A stretch of 42,314 nucleotides of DNA from Candidatus Zhuqueibacterota bacterium (GCA_016927835.1 JAFGMA010000394.1:1-42314), one strand, 5' to 3'; shown: positions 18,156 to 26,775, counted from the first letter of the stretch. The notes: generated by a model not told the origin, from the sequence alone. Program-made: numbers and translations.

Positions 18156-18296
18156 TCGACTTCACTATTATTTGAATATGCGCTCTTGTCTCGCATCCCA
18201 TATTATAATTGCTGATACTGCTTATATGAAGCGCTGGTTAAAACGCGACAAACTGAATTTAAACACATAAAATTTAAGCCCGGAGAGGTTGCAGAC

Positions 18297-18488
18297 ATGG
18301 AAAATATGTACCCAGAATGTCAAAAATGCAATACGGGAGTGCTGGTCCCTCTATCGGATTACGGACGGGAAGGGGCTTCGATTCTCTATAAAGCATGGGT
18401 TTGTACAAATCCTGAATGTGGATTCAACCTGCGGATTGACAACGGTGAATTGAGTATCGGAAAAGTCATAAGCCAATCCCAAAAATAA
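18297..18488 (+). CDS. Small zinc-ribbon protein
   Basis: A 63-residue protein with two cysteine pairs, C-x-x-C (CQKC) and C-x4-C (CTNPEC), expected to bind one zinc ion. No membrane segment. GGAGAGG 12 bases upstream supports the start. The fold resembles small ribbons found in nucleic-acid-binding proteins, but the function is unknown. A terminator overlaps its stop codon. Confidence 0.75.
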   Translation: MENMYPECQKCNTGVLVPLSDYGREGASILYKAWVCTNPECGFNLRIDNGELSIGKVISQSQK

Positions 18489-18516
18489 CTCCATGTGGTA
18501 TCTATATGAGTTTTTT
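18487..18516 (+). terminator. Terminator overlapping the zinc-ribbon stop codon
   Basis: AACTCCAT (18487-18494) pairs with ATGAGTT (18506-18512) with one bulged C, followed by a run of six T. The stem starts inside the stop codon. Confidence 0.6.
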
Positions 18517-18832
18517 ATTCAGCGTCTGAATAAAACCAAGCTTCTTCATATCGGACAGAGCCTAAGATAACGTCTAGACAGGGACGTATCGCCACCCTCC
18601 GACTCCGCTAAGGGTGATGAAATAAGGACTTTTCATTCAGGCACTATCTGTGCAAGTTTGATGCAAGCTTCCGTTTGTATAATGCAGGGCTTGCAATATG
18701 CAATCCGAAATACCTGCTAAGAATGACTTAATGATTTTGAATACACCTTACGATTTCATACGTAGATTTACAAATGAATCCTGCACAGGGTAAAGGGGTG
18801 GGAAAATACCTTTTACCCTGTCTTATTTTGAA
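18489..18832. other. Intergenic leader region before the YbbR-domain gene
   Basis: It contains short inverted repeats, for example CACCCT and AGGGTG near 18591-18610, and the strong hairpin at 18785-18821. No open frame is supported. I do not recognise a riboswitch class. Confidence 0.45.
18785..18821 (+). promoter_or_regulatory. Hairpin immediately upstream of the YbbR-domain gene
   Basis: ACAGGGTAAAGG (18785-18796) pairs with CCTTTTACCCTGT (18809-18821), a 12-bp stem with one bulged A and a 12-base loop, followed by CTTATTTTG. It ends 11 bases before the ATG, so it could be a leader attenuator, a translational control hairpin, or a distal terminator of the upstream transcript. Confidence 0.5.
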
Positions 18833-19789
18833 ATGATATCGCGCATCATGGAACAAAAATTATTTCGATGGCTCAACCAAAATTTTAGGATAAAAGCAAT
18901 CGTTTTGGTTCTGGCAATTTTATTGTGGTTTTACGTAATTACCGAAAAAACCTACAACTATACAATAGAAGTTCCCATTCAACCAATCAACGTCCGCACC
19001 GGAAAGGTCATTATTAACGATTATGCAAAATCCGCGAGTGTAACGCTCAAGGGCAGCGGAAGACACTTGCTTAGTTTGCTGCTCGAAAGTGATATTGAAA
19101 TCCTTATTAATTTGCAAGGTACAACCAACCGATTAAAAGAATCTATTAAAAAAGAAAGCGTGGCGATACCAAGACTTAGCCAGGTTAGCATTTTAAGCAT
19201 CAATTCGCCCGATTCTGTTACATTTGTGCTGGGTAACCTCATCCGAAAACACGTCCCTGTGCGACATAATATCATCGTTAAGCCGCTTCAAGGCTATACT
19301 CAGGTCGGCAGGATAATCCTTGAACCCGATTCAATCTGGATCACCGGCGCCGAAACTGAAGTAGCGAATATCGACTTTATTTCAACCAAAAAATTCGAAT
19401 TAAAGAAAACCAGAAAAAAGGTCTCTGAAATTATCGACCTGGCGGTACCGCGACATAAAAATGTTACACTGAAACAAAATTACATCCGCTTTTATGTTGA
19501 CATTCAAAAGCTGCTGGAAAAACGCATAACCGGCGTACCGGTTCAGGTTCGGAATGCACCGGCAAATATGAATGTCATTGTGATACCATCCCATTTGAGT
19601 TTAACCCTCGAAGGAGGAGTCGATGTACTGGCCAACGTTACCGAAAAAGATATCAACGCCTATATCGACTATAAGCGAAAACGGAACTCGAGCGAGACAG
19701 GGCATCCGGCATATATTGAAACACCGCCAGGAATCCGAACGAGAGACGTCGCACCACAAAAATTCAAGCTCATTCTCGAACGTGAATAG
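18833..19789 (+). CDS. YbbR-domain membrane-anchored protein (CdaR-like)
   Basis: A 318-residue protein with a short cytoplasmic start, one membrane helix (KAIVLVLAILLWFYVI, about residues 22-37) and an extracytoplasmic part made of YbbR-type repeats (VPIQPINV, VTLKGSGRHLL, KHVPVRHNII, LEPDSIWITGAETEV, ITGVPVQVRN). In Firmicutes, YbbR/CdaR proteins regulate the diadenylate cyclase CdaA. cdaA usually sits next to them but is absent from this window. Start alternatives are 18833 and 18848; neither has a strong ribosome site. Confidence 0.8.
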   Translation: MISRIMEQKLFRWLNQNFRIKAIVLVLAILLWFYVITEKTYNYTIEVPIQPINVRTGKVIINDYAKSASVTLKGSGRHLLSLLLESDIEILINLQGTTNRLKESIKKESVAIPRLSQVSILSINSPDSVTFVLGNLIRKHVPVRHNIIVKPLQGYTQVGRIILEPDSIWITGAETEVANIDFISTKKFELKKTRKKVSEIIDLAVPRHKNVTLKQNYIRFYVDIQKLLEKRITGVPVQVRNAPANMNVIVIPSHLSLTLEGGVDVLANVTEKDINAYIDYKRKRNSSETGHPAYIETPPGIRTRDVAPQKFKLILERE

Positions 19790-19991
19790 ATTAATTTTGA
19801 GTCCGCCCGGAAATTTCTATTTCTTCACTCTGAGCCGAGTCGAAGGTGCTAATCAATTATGCTTCATCCGCTGCGAAGAGCCGTGCCGTTCAACATAAAA
19901 GCACTTCTATGCGGGAAGGGACGGGAATATACGCAGTGACATTGCCCGGGATCTGGGCGCTTCGTTCGATTAGAATAAAATATGGTATGCT

Positions 19992-20987
19992 ATGATTGTA
20001 CTCGGAATCGAAACATCGTGCGATGAAACCTCCGCGGCTGTGATGAGCGACAGCGGTCTGCTTTCAAACGAAATATCATCGCAACTTGTGCATGTGAAAT
20101 ACGGCGGTGTCGTTCCTGAGTTGGCTTCCCGGGCACATATCGAATTAATTGTGCCCGTGGTGAAGGCGGCTCTCGCTGGTGCCCGGATCGATTTTTCCCA
20201 ATTAGATGCAGTTGCAGTCACTTACGGACCGGGATTGGTCGGATCGATACTGGTGGGATTGAATTTTGCCAAAGCCATGGCGCTTTCCTTAAACATTCAT
20301 TTCATCGGTATTAATCATATTGAAGGGCACATATTCGCAAATTTCGTCCATGGCTCCGGTCCACCCTCGCCTTTCATCACGCTGATTGTGTCGGGCGGAC
20401 ATACGCAATTAGTCCTCGTTCAAGAGCCGGGGCAGTATCAAATTCTGGGTTCAACCAAAGATGATGCTGCCGGCGAAGCCTTCGACAAGGTCTCAAAAAT
20501 GCTGGAGCTTGGATACCCCGGGGGACCGGCGATTGATAAAGCGGCAAATGAGGGAGACTCAACGTATATCGAATTTCCACGAACCAGGCTCAAAGACGAA
20601 AGCTTCGATTTTAGCTTCAGCGGATTGAAAACTGCGGTTCTTTACCATATAAAATCACTTGCACCGGAACAATTGCAAGCGCACCGCGCCGACATTGCCG
20701 CCTGCTTTCAGGACGCAGCAACCGACGCATTGATTCAGCAAACATTGAGAGCATTAGCTCATCATAAGATTGATACGATCGCCGTCGTCGGCGGAGTTGC
20801 CAGAAACAGCCTTTTACGAAAAAAGCTCGCGCGTACCTCCGATGAAAACTCGCTGAATTTGTTTATCCCCGAACCGATTCTGTGTACGGATAATGCCGCA
20901 ATGATTGCACGCGCAGGTTATTTCCATGTACTCAAAAACGAATTTTCTCCGCTCACTCTCAGTCCGATGCCTTCCTTAAAGCTCTGA
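19992..20987 (+). CDS. tsaD: tRNA N6-threonylcarbamoyladenosine transferase TsaD
   Basis: It transfers the threonylcarbamoyl group to A37 of ANN-decoding tRNAs, with TsaB and TsaE. The 331-residue protein carries the ASKHA-fold motifs MIVLGIETSCDETSAAV, GPGLVGSILVGLNFAKA, the metal-binding NHIEGHIFAN (two His), SGGHTQLV, KDDAAGEAFDKVSKMLELGYPGGPAIDK, VVGGVARNSLLRKKL and CTDNAAMIA. Length and order are standard. It meets the MFS gene convergently with a 39-base gap. Confidence 0.96.
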   Translation: MIVLGIETSCDETSAAVMSDSGLLSNEISSQLVHVKYGGVVPELASRAHIELIVPVVKAALAGARIDFSQLDAVAVTYGPGLVGSILVGLNFAKAMALSLNIHFIGINHIEGHIFANFVHGSGPPSPFITLIVSGGHTQLVLVQEPGQYQILGSTKDDAAGEAFDKVSKMLELGYPGGPAIDKAANEGDSTYIEFPRTRLKDESFDFSFSGLKTAVLYHIKSLAPEQLQAHRADIAACFQDAATDALIQQTLRALAHHKIDTIAVVGGVARNSLLRKKLARTSDENSLNLFIPEPILCTDNAAMIARAGYFHVLKNEFSPLTLSPMPSLKL

Positions 20988-21026
20988 TTTCTGACACCAT
21001 GCGGGCTGCTCTCAATTTTCATAAAA

Positions 21027-22232
21027 TCATTGGTGATACATCGCCTGTCGAGTACCCAATTCATCGACCAGGCGAAACATGCCGACAGATGCAAAAGTAA
21101 TTAACGTAAATGAAATGAATGCCAGGGTCAGTGGCGAAAAACCAAATCCAAGCATTAATACACTCACAATCGGTCCCAAAATTCCCCGGATCCCGCAGAA
21201 TGTGGTGTGCAGCGACATGTACGCTTGAATTTTTTCTGGGGGAGCGATAAACGTAACATAAATCCCCCACGACAATCCACCGAATCCCAGGGCGAAACCG
21301 AGAAGCGCCGAGCCGAAACCGATCACCCACAAATTTTTGGTGATAAAAAATGCGATACACCCGACAGACAGAATTGTTTGCGTCACAATTCGATACCAGC
21401 CGAAATTTATGTGATCGATAAGTTTTCCGGCAACAAATAGTCCCGCATATTGCGCTGCCATCGGAATGATGACCGTCATCAACAGCACCAGATTCGGCTG
21501 CAATTGCACCCCGTATTCGGCATCCATCAAGTAGATAATCCTGACCGGAATCAACCACAAATTCGAAAAGCCAACCAGGAACCAGATGATTAAAATTGAG
21601 AGAAACAGCCGATCCTCAATCAAAATTTTTACATTATCGAGAAGGGACTGCCGGAATTTCCTGCTTCCACCATTGATAGCCCGCTCCGATGGCACTTTAG
21701 AAAAAATGATCGTTGCCATAATGCCGACGATTCCGAAAATAAAGAATATCATGGAATAGCTATCAGGCGCGGTTTTCAAAAACGAACCAAAAACATAGCT
21801 CCCGATGATCGATCCCGTCATCGAAATCATGGCTAACCAACTCACCAGCCGACCGCGTTTCTCTGCTGGAAAATTATTTCCCCAAACGCCGGTCAGCAGC
21901 GGCACTGCGAGCGAGTTGGCGCCTATTGAAAATGCCATAAATAGCGAAAATAGCAGCAAATCATCCTGAAAGAACAACGCCAATAAACAAATGCGAGAAA
22001 AAAGCTCCAGACCTGAAATCCAGTGAATTCGGCGTCCATAATTATCCGCGAGGGGCACGAAAAAAAGCGTAGACGCGAAACCGATAAACGGAAAGGTTGA
22101 GATTATCCCTAAAACGATATCCGGCGCATGAAAAATGTTTTTCAGTACCACCATTGCCAGATCCGGACAGGTTCGATGGATGCCACGTGAGAATTCCGAA
22201 AGCATGGTCCGGGTAAATGTCTTTCTTATCAT
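21027..22232 (-). CDS. Major facilitator superfamily transporter
   Basis: A 401-residue inner-membrane transporter with about 12 helices. The loop between helices 2 and 3 has the MFS signature VPLADNYGRRIHW, followed by a second such turn after the central loop. The central cytoplasmic loop contains KVPSERAINGGSRKFRQSLLDNVKILIEDR. The substrate is unknown. No ribosome site is clear before the ATG at 22232; an ATG ten codons inside is possible. Upstream lies the 1.5-kb relic zone, so no operon partner helps. Confidence 0.85.
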   Translation of the reverse strand: MIRKTFTRTMLSEFSRGIHRTCPDLAMVVLKNIFHAPDIVLGIISTFPFIGFASTLFFVPLADNYGRRIHWISGLELFSRICLLALFFQDDLLLFSLFMAFSIGANSLAVPLLTGVWGNNFPAEKRGRLVSWLAMISMTGSIIGSYVFGSFLKTAPDSYSMIFFIFGIVGIMATIIFSKVPSERAINGGSRKFRQSLLDNVKILIEDRLFLSILIIWFLVGFSNLWLIPVRIIYLMDAEYGVQLQPNLVLLMTVIIPMAAQYAGLFVAGKLIDHINFGWYRIVTQTILSVGCIAFFITKNLWVIGFGSALLGFALGFGGLSWGIYVTFIAPPEKIQAYMSLHTTFCGIRGILGPIVSVLMLGFGFSPLTLAFISFTLITFASVGMFRLVDELGTRQAMYHQ

Positions 22233-22286
22233 ATCGTTTCGACTCAGCTAGATGAATACCTGGTTTGAATAAAATGTTTTAAAGAT

Positions 22287-22472
22287 ATGAAACAAAACCG
22301 ATTTTTCAAAGAAAATTATGTGTGGCGAAGTAATGCCTTAGTTCCAGAGCGAATATACGAATAAGAAGATTGGCTGAGAACTTACATCGATCAAGTTATA
22401 GATGATATCAAAAAGGAACTATGCCAATACTCATTCGAAAAGTTAAAAAAAAGCCAAGTGGAAGGATATTGA
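22287..22472 (+). pseudogene. Broken small gene with in-frame stop
   Basis: An ATG frame reads MKQNRFFKENYVWRSNAL... for 25 codons to a TAA (22362-22364). It continues in the same frame as EDWLRTYIDQVIDDIKKE... to a TGA at 22470. The second part has a helical, protein-like composition, which suggests a single substitution or decay. I do not recognise the family. It is short enough that chance cannot be excluded. Confidence 0.3.
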
Positions 22473-22515
22473 TAAAAAAATGAAAAGATGATAATTTTGC
22501 GGACGCGACAACTCA

Positions 22516-22659
22516 ATGTTTATATGCCAGGCAAAATACGCTATCCATTTGGGAAATTCCGAGTCAGATATCGAAGATGCTGCATTAGCAATTGCTGCGG
22601 CAGGTCATCACACCGAAGCATTTCCTTTTGTCGCAATAGATAAAATCAACATCACTTGA
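22516..22659 (+). pseudogene. Coding remnant, possibly AhpD/carboxymuconolactone decarboxylase-like
   Basis: A 47-codon frame reads CQAKYAIHLGNSESDIEDAALAIAAAGHHTEAF. This pattern, C-x-x-x-x-x-x-H, G-x-x-x-x-x-I-x-x-A and a helix of Ala/Ile, recalls the core of the AhpD/carboxymuconolactone decarboxylase fold, where the motif is normally C-x-x-C with H. The rest of the fold is missing, so it would be a relic. The link is weak. Confidence 0.3.
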
Positions 22660-22797
22660 ATTATTTATAAAGAACTGATTCTAATTTGTATGTAACAAAA
22701 AAACAGAAGATTATTCGAATGACGCAAATTGAATTCAGGTTTAAGCCTGAATTTAAATGAAAGATTCAAAGAGCGTCACGATATGAGAGTGCCTCAG

Positions 22798-22904
22798 TTT
22801 AGGAGGTGGGATAAAACAACCTGGACATTTTGCTTAATAATAATTTTGATTAATAGCCACTTAAACCATTTGATTGGGTAGCTTCTTTTATCCCACCTCC
22901 TAAA
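22798..22904 (-). repeat. MITE-like 107-bp repeat with perfect 19-bp terminal inverted repeats
   Basis: The ends are TTTAGGAGGTGGGATAAAA (22798-22816) and its exact reverse complement (22886-22904). The interior aligns with the copy at 9269-9375 when reversed. No open frame is inside, so a transposase elsewhere would be needed for movement. No target-site duplication is evident. The perfect ends suggest recent insertion or maintained hairpin structure. Confidence 0.85.
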
Positions 22905-22957
22905 AGCCGATCCGGTGCGCTCGCAAGGGATCGTTATTAACTCAGCCATATTCATTT

Positions 22958-23046
22958 TTTAGCCACTGATTGGCACGGATGAAAAGCGGATTTATTATAC
23001 TCTGTTGCTTTTATCCGTGTTAAATCATTGAAGATCCGTGGCTAAA
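22958..23046. repeat. Inverted-repeat element with TTTAGCCAC ends, copy A
   Basis: An 89-bp element whose ends TTTAGCCAC (22958-22966) and GTGGCTAAA (23038-23046) are exact inverses. Further in, CACGGATGAAAAGC on the left matches the reverse of GCTTTTATCCGTG on the right with one extra base. It resembles copy B at 39837-39916 in the GCCAC-x-GATT-x-GCAC...CGGATG order. It begins 53 bases after the MITE-like repeat. Confidence 0.65.
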
Positions 23047-23187
23047 TCTTATTTGTTTGCTTTTTGGTCTGAATGTCGCATCATCCCGGAAAATTCTGAT
23101 TTTAGCAATTTATATGAATAATCCAGGATCAATAAAAATGATATTGACGTAGACGAAAATCAGATAGACATAACACCATATAAAGCA

Positions 23188-23343
23188 ATGACTCAACATC
23201 ACCGCAATTTAACATACAAAAAACTCGGTATATTGGCTGAGTATATACTAGAACAAGCTCAAAATGAAAAATTATTCATGTATACAGAAAGAATGCTTTT
23301 AAAATTAATAACTTATGCCCTCGCAACCAACAAATTAATGTAG
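23188..23343 (+). CDS. Possible small protein, unknown (or relic)
   Basis: A 51-residue frame, MTQHHRNLTYKKLGILAEYI then LEQAQNEKLFMYTERMLLKLITYALATNKLM. It is helical, with basic and hydrophobic spacing. The frame is open about 25 codons further upstream without another ATG. No ribosome site is visible. It may be the 3' end of a decayed gene. Confidence 0.25.
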   Translation: MTQHHRNLTYKKLGILAEYILEQAQNEKLFMYTERMLLKLITYALATNKLM

Positions 23344-23650
23344 CCTGATTTAAATGAAAACATGCAAAAAAAATTAAAGATAAATCTCCTAATTTTCAGC
23401 CATTCTGATTTTCGAATTTATCTTGCAGACGCCCTGAAGCGATATTGACTAAAGTTTTCCCCTTGACTGTCTCAAGAAATTTTCTGCCAATAAACAAAAC
23501 CACCATAAAACACGCGAAATCGAAATCGCGAAGACTGAGTGATTAGGTCTGCCATCCGTGTTGAATTTGCTGATCAATTTTAAGCACAGCAGCCGCAAAA
23601 CCTTAATCCTTGAATCAATCTTCACGGATGCTGTTTGATTAAAAAAATGA

Positions 23651-23679
23651 TTGACTTTTCACATCATTCTTTGTATATA
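23651..23679 (+). promoter_or_regulatory. Sigma-70 promoter of the M24 peptidase gene
   Basis: TTGACT (23651-23656), a 17-base spacer and TATATA (23674-23679), about 75 bases before the start. The boxes are nearly identical to those at 33762 and 34478 (TTGACTTTT then TATATT). Confidence 0.7.
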
Positions 23680-23755
23680 AAATTTGTTCTAAAAATGCTG
23701 GAATCGAAAATTAATCCGGTGCATTGCATTCGTTATGGCAAAAAAAGGAGGATTG

Positions 23756-24931
23756 ATGGTCAAAGAAAAGATTGCTCAGGCAATTGAAATTCTGAAAGAA
23801 AAACAGGTAGATGTCTGGTTGACGTTCGTTCGCGAGAGTCATAGTATGGCAGATCCGTGCATGTCGCTGATTGTTGGGGCGCATTGCACCTGGGAATCGG
23901 CATTCATCATCACTGCCGGCGGGGAGAGTATTGCAATCGTGGGCAACCTGGATGGACCTGCATTCCGGGATTCAGGAAATTTCAACGAAGTGATAACCTT
24001 TAAAACAGGCATTGGTGATTCGCTGCGAAGGATGTTCAAGCGACTTGATCCGCAAACAATTGCCCTCAATTTCTCGAAAAATGATTATATGTCCGACGGA
24101 CTGACTTACGGAATGTACCAGTTGCTCCTCGACTATCTGAAATACACCCCCTATCGAAAGCGCTTCATTTCCTCTGAGAGCATTGTTTCGGCAGTTCGGG
24201 GGCGTAAATCGCCGACAGAAGTCGAACGAATCAAAGCCGCCTGCTCACTCACGCTTGAAATTTTCGATGGAGTAACTCGATTTGCAAAGCCGGGAAAAAC
24301 CGAAAAGGAAATCGCGGAATTCATGCTGAACGCGGTGGAGGAACAAGGGGTAGGATTGTCGTGGGACCGTGCGACCTGTCCGTCGGTTTTCACGGGTCCT
24401 GATACTGCCGGTGCGCATTACGGACCAACTGATCGCAAAATCGAGCGCGGTCACATCATGAATATCGATTTCGGTGTCAAGCTTAATGACTATGTTTCGG
24501 ACTTACAGCGAACCTGGTATTTTCTGCGGGATGGCGAACAGTACGCACCTGCCGAGGTTGTAAAGGCATTTGAAACCGTTCGGAATGCGATCAGATTGAG
24601 TGCGGATTTCCTGAAACCGGGAGTCATGGGATATGAAGTGGATAAGGTGGCGCGCGGCTATATCGTATCACAGGGATTCGAAGAATATCCCCATGCACTG
24701 GGGCATCAGGTGGGTCGCCAGGCGCACGATGGCGCCGGAATATTATGCCCCGAATGGGATCGCTATAAAAACCTGCCATACCTCAAAGTGGAGCCCGGAC
24801 AGGTGTATACCATTGAACCGCGAGTCACTTGTGAGGGTTATGGCGTCGCTACAATGGAAGAAATTGTCGTTGTCACCGATCATGGCGTCGAATTTTTATC
24901 CGATCCGCAAGAAGAATTAATCTGTATCTGA
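23756..24931 (+). CDS. M24 family metallopeptidase (Xaa-Pro peptidase-like)
   Basis: A cytoplasmic dinuclear-metal peptidase of 391 residues with a creatinase-type N-terminal domain and a pita-bread C-terminal domain. The five metal ligands are visible: Asp238 (NIDFGV), Asp249 (SDLQRTW), His317 (LGHQVG), Glu354 (TIEPRV) and Glu368 (TMEEIV). It likely removes X-Pro dipeptides or N-terminal residues before Pro; the exact substrate is not shown. An ATG at 23735 is in frame, but AAGGAGG right before the ATG at 23756 decides the start. It has its own promoter. Confidence 0.9.
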   Translation: MVKEKIAQAIEILKEKQVDVWLTFVRESHSMADPCMSLIVGAHCTWESAFIITAGGESIAIVGNLDGPAFRDSGNFNEVITFKTGIGDSLRRMFKRLDPQTIALNFSKNDYMSDGLTYGMYQLLLDYLKYTPYRKRFISSESIVSAVRGRKSPTEVERIKAACSLTLEIFDGVTRFAKPGKTEKEIAEFMLNAVEEQGVGLSWDRATCPSVFTGPDTAGAHYGPTDRKIERGHIMNIDFGVKLNDYVSDLQRTWYFLRDGEQYAPAEVVKAFETVRNAIRLSADFLKPGVMGYEVDKVARGYIVSQGFEEYPHALGHQVGRQAHDGAGILCPEWDRYKNLPYLKVEPGQVYTIEPRVTCEGYGVATMEEIVVVTDHGVEFLSDPQEELICI

Positions 24932-25264
24932 GCCGGATTAGCACTTGAACGCATTCGGAATTCTTGCAGAAATAGAATCCCGGAATCCGAATCACTGCTA
25001 TTTTATTTGATAGCCTTCCAAGTCTTATTTTGAATTCTGATGTCAAACTCACACCTTGTTTAAAATATCATCTATCGTATCTCTTTAATTTACCGTATAT
25101 TATAATGGTATTAAATAATTCCGACCGAATAGCATACATTTTTACTATTTGATTATATTGATAAATTATTTAATAATGTCTGGATTGTTTTGTAAACAGA
25201 ATCGTCTTTTTATTGAGACATCCAATCGTTCTCATCCAATCATTTGCGAATTCCAGGATCTAAA
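24932..25264. other. AT-rich intergenic region before the CARF-like gene
   Basis: It holds a 7-bp inverted repeat (ATTCGGA at 24953, TCCGAAT at 24986) that may terminate the peptidase transcript. A weak promoter match lies at 25149-25176 (TTGATT, 16 bases, TAATAA), about 90 bases before the next start. No CRISPR-like repeats are present. Confidence 0.4.
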
Positions 25265-26410
25265 ATGTCCCAATCAAAGCATATTTTAATTTCCCTTTTA
25301 GACAGGCACCCTCAAAATCTCACCAAAACGTTGTTTGCCCTGCACGCAAAACAGAAGGTTCCAATTTCTGAAATCTGGATTTTGACTACAAGCCAGGATA
25401 AGACGGTATTATGGACACGCCTGATGAAGCCCGGCAAAGGCTATCTCGACTGCTTTTATCGGGACTACAACATCAATGCAAGCTCTATTGATTTCAGGCT
25501 GGACACGATTCTTGAAGGGGCGGATATTGTAAAGGGGATCCCAACGGGCACAAATAGCTGCCAGGAAAAAGATTTCATCGAAGGATTATTCCGCTTTTTA
25601 AAGGAAAAAACGAACCGGGATGATATCGCACTTCACTGTGTGCTATCTACGACCGACAGATTACTGAATGTATATTTCGCATTCGCACTCCAATTTTTTG
25701 GCAGAGCCGTTGACAAGCTGTATCAACTTTCAATCAAGCCGCCTCAATTTGAAAGCAGACGCGATTTCCCATATCCCCCGCCTGTCGCATACGATCTGCC
25801 CACCGAAGATGGAAATCGGTTTTCCACAACACAGATTGAAATCGCATTATCGGAAATCTATTACGTCAGGCTAAGAACGCGGATCGAATATTTATTCGGC
25901 ACCAGCAATCTAAGTTTCGGAGAAATGGTCAGGCTCACCCATGAAGAACTGGAGCGCGCGCCAAATTTGCCCGTGATGATTGTCGATCGGCAGCAGAGAA
26001 AGCTTGTGATTGGCAATAAAAGCATCATGCTAACGCCAATCGAATTTTCTATTTATCGCTATTACCTCGAACGAAACAAGTTAAGACCGAAATCGATTCC
26101 TGCACGAAATTACGAGCAATATTTCGAAGGAGCGGATGGATTCTTTTTATCCCAGCGGGGAACCGACAGGATAATGCAAATTTATCAGGAATATGTCTCG
26201 GAATATCAACTCGGCGCTTATAAAGATTCGTTAAAGAAGGGTCCGCTGCCTTTTGAGAAAGCGTGTCAATATTTTTCCCGCATCAAACGAAAAATAAAAA
26301 TCGCGCTTCAGAATGAAGGACGTGCGGAATTCTATGTCATTTCTCCGGTGGGACGCTATCGCAAAAAATACGGTATCAAATTGGATAATGAGAAGATAAT
26401 CATCAAGTAG
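25265..26410 (+). CDS. CARF-like (NE0113/SSO2081-type) protein with C-terminal winged-helix domain
   Basis: A 381-residue protein. Residues 5 to about 205 resemble the CRISPR-associated NE0113 family (TIGR02584, related to the SSO2081 ring-nuclease CARF domain): ILISLL, HPQNLTKTLFALHAKQKVPISEIWILTTS, DIALHCVLST, ALQFFGRAVDKLY and FESRRDFPYPPP. The family's S-P-Q motif reads H15-P-Q and its GGRKTM loop reads TTDRLL (129-134), so presumed cyclic-oligoadenylate cleavage residues are missing. Residues 247-381 look like an OmpR/PhoB-type winged helix (IMLTPIEFSIYRYYLERN ... FSRIKRKI ... YVISPVGRYRKKYGI) with an insert. It may be a ligand-responsive regulator. No cas gene or array is in the window. 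AGGA before the ATG at 25265 favours it over the TTG at 25244. Confidence 0.72.
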   Translation: MSQSKHILISLLDRHPQNLTKTLFALHAKQKVPISEIWILTTSQDKTVLWTRLMKPGKGYLDCFYRDYNINASSIDFRLDTILEGADIVKGIPTGTNSCQEKDFIEGLFRFLKEKTNRDDIALHCVLSTTDRLLNVYFAFALQFFGRAVDKLYQLSIKPPQFESRRDFPYPPPVAYDLPTEDGNRFSTTQIEIALSEIYYVRLRTRIEYLFGTSNLSFGEMVRLTHEELERAPNLPVMIVDRQQRKLVIGNKSIMLTPIEFSIYRYYLERNKLRPKSIPARNYEQYFEGADGFFLSQRGTDRIMQIYQEYVSEYQLGAYKDSLKKGPLPFEKACQYFSRIKRKIKIALQNEGRAEFYVISPVGRYRKKYGIKLDNEKIIIK

Positions 26411-26775
26411 GATTAAAGCGCATCGGCAATTCTCATCTCGAAATGCGTTATTATATCGGCAAAAAAATCGATCCATTTCAAATATCACAAAACGATACGT
26501 AAACCTGATCTGAAATTGAGCATTACCCATCATTTCAATTTGAAAAATCGCCTCTTCTTAAAAATCAATGCACTCTGAAATAGCAATTTGATAAATTTCT
26601 GCAGCGGGATATTAATCCGGCTGATAACTGAAAGAAAAACCCCCACCTTCAGATATGAAGATGAGGGTTTGTCATTTTAGTCATTCTTTAATTGAAAGCA
26701 ATTTATATCGCTGAGCTTGTTGATGTTATATGGACATCCTGTCATTCAACAGCGTTTCAATCGTCAATCGAAAGA
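26411..26775. other. Convergent intergenic region after the CARF-like gene
   Basis: It contains the terminator at 26638-26669 of the minus-strand small gene. Otherwise no gene, repeat or RNA motif is seen. Confidence 0.45.
26638..26669 (-). terminator. Terminator of the small coiled-coil gene
   Basis: On the minus strand a 14-bp stem forms with all bases paired (two G-U), a 4-base loop and a following TTTCTTT. On the plus strand the same two positions are C-A mismatches, so the hairpin is tuned to the minus strand. It lies about 105 bases past the stop at 26776. Confidence 0.7.

Larger units (their letters stand above)
22233..23755. other. Gene-poor zone with repeats and gene relics (1.5 kb)
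   Basis: No intact long gene. It holds a broken frame (22287-22472), a short coding remnant (22516-22659), a full MITE-like repeat (22798-22904), a second inverted-repeat element (22958-23046), a small open frame (23188-23343) and a promoter (23651-23679). A degenerate inverted pair with CATCCGTG / CACGGATG lies near 23552-23620. It looks like a landing site for small elements where genes decay. Confidence 0.6.

Noticed and set aside
24932-26775. CRISPR array next to the CARF-like gene
   Set aside because: No regularly spaced direct repeats are present on either side of the gene.
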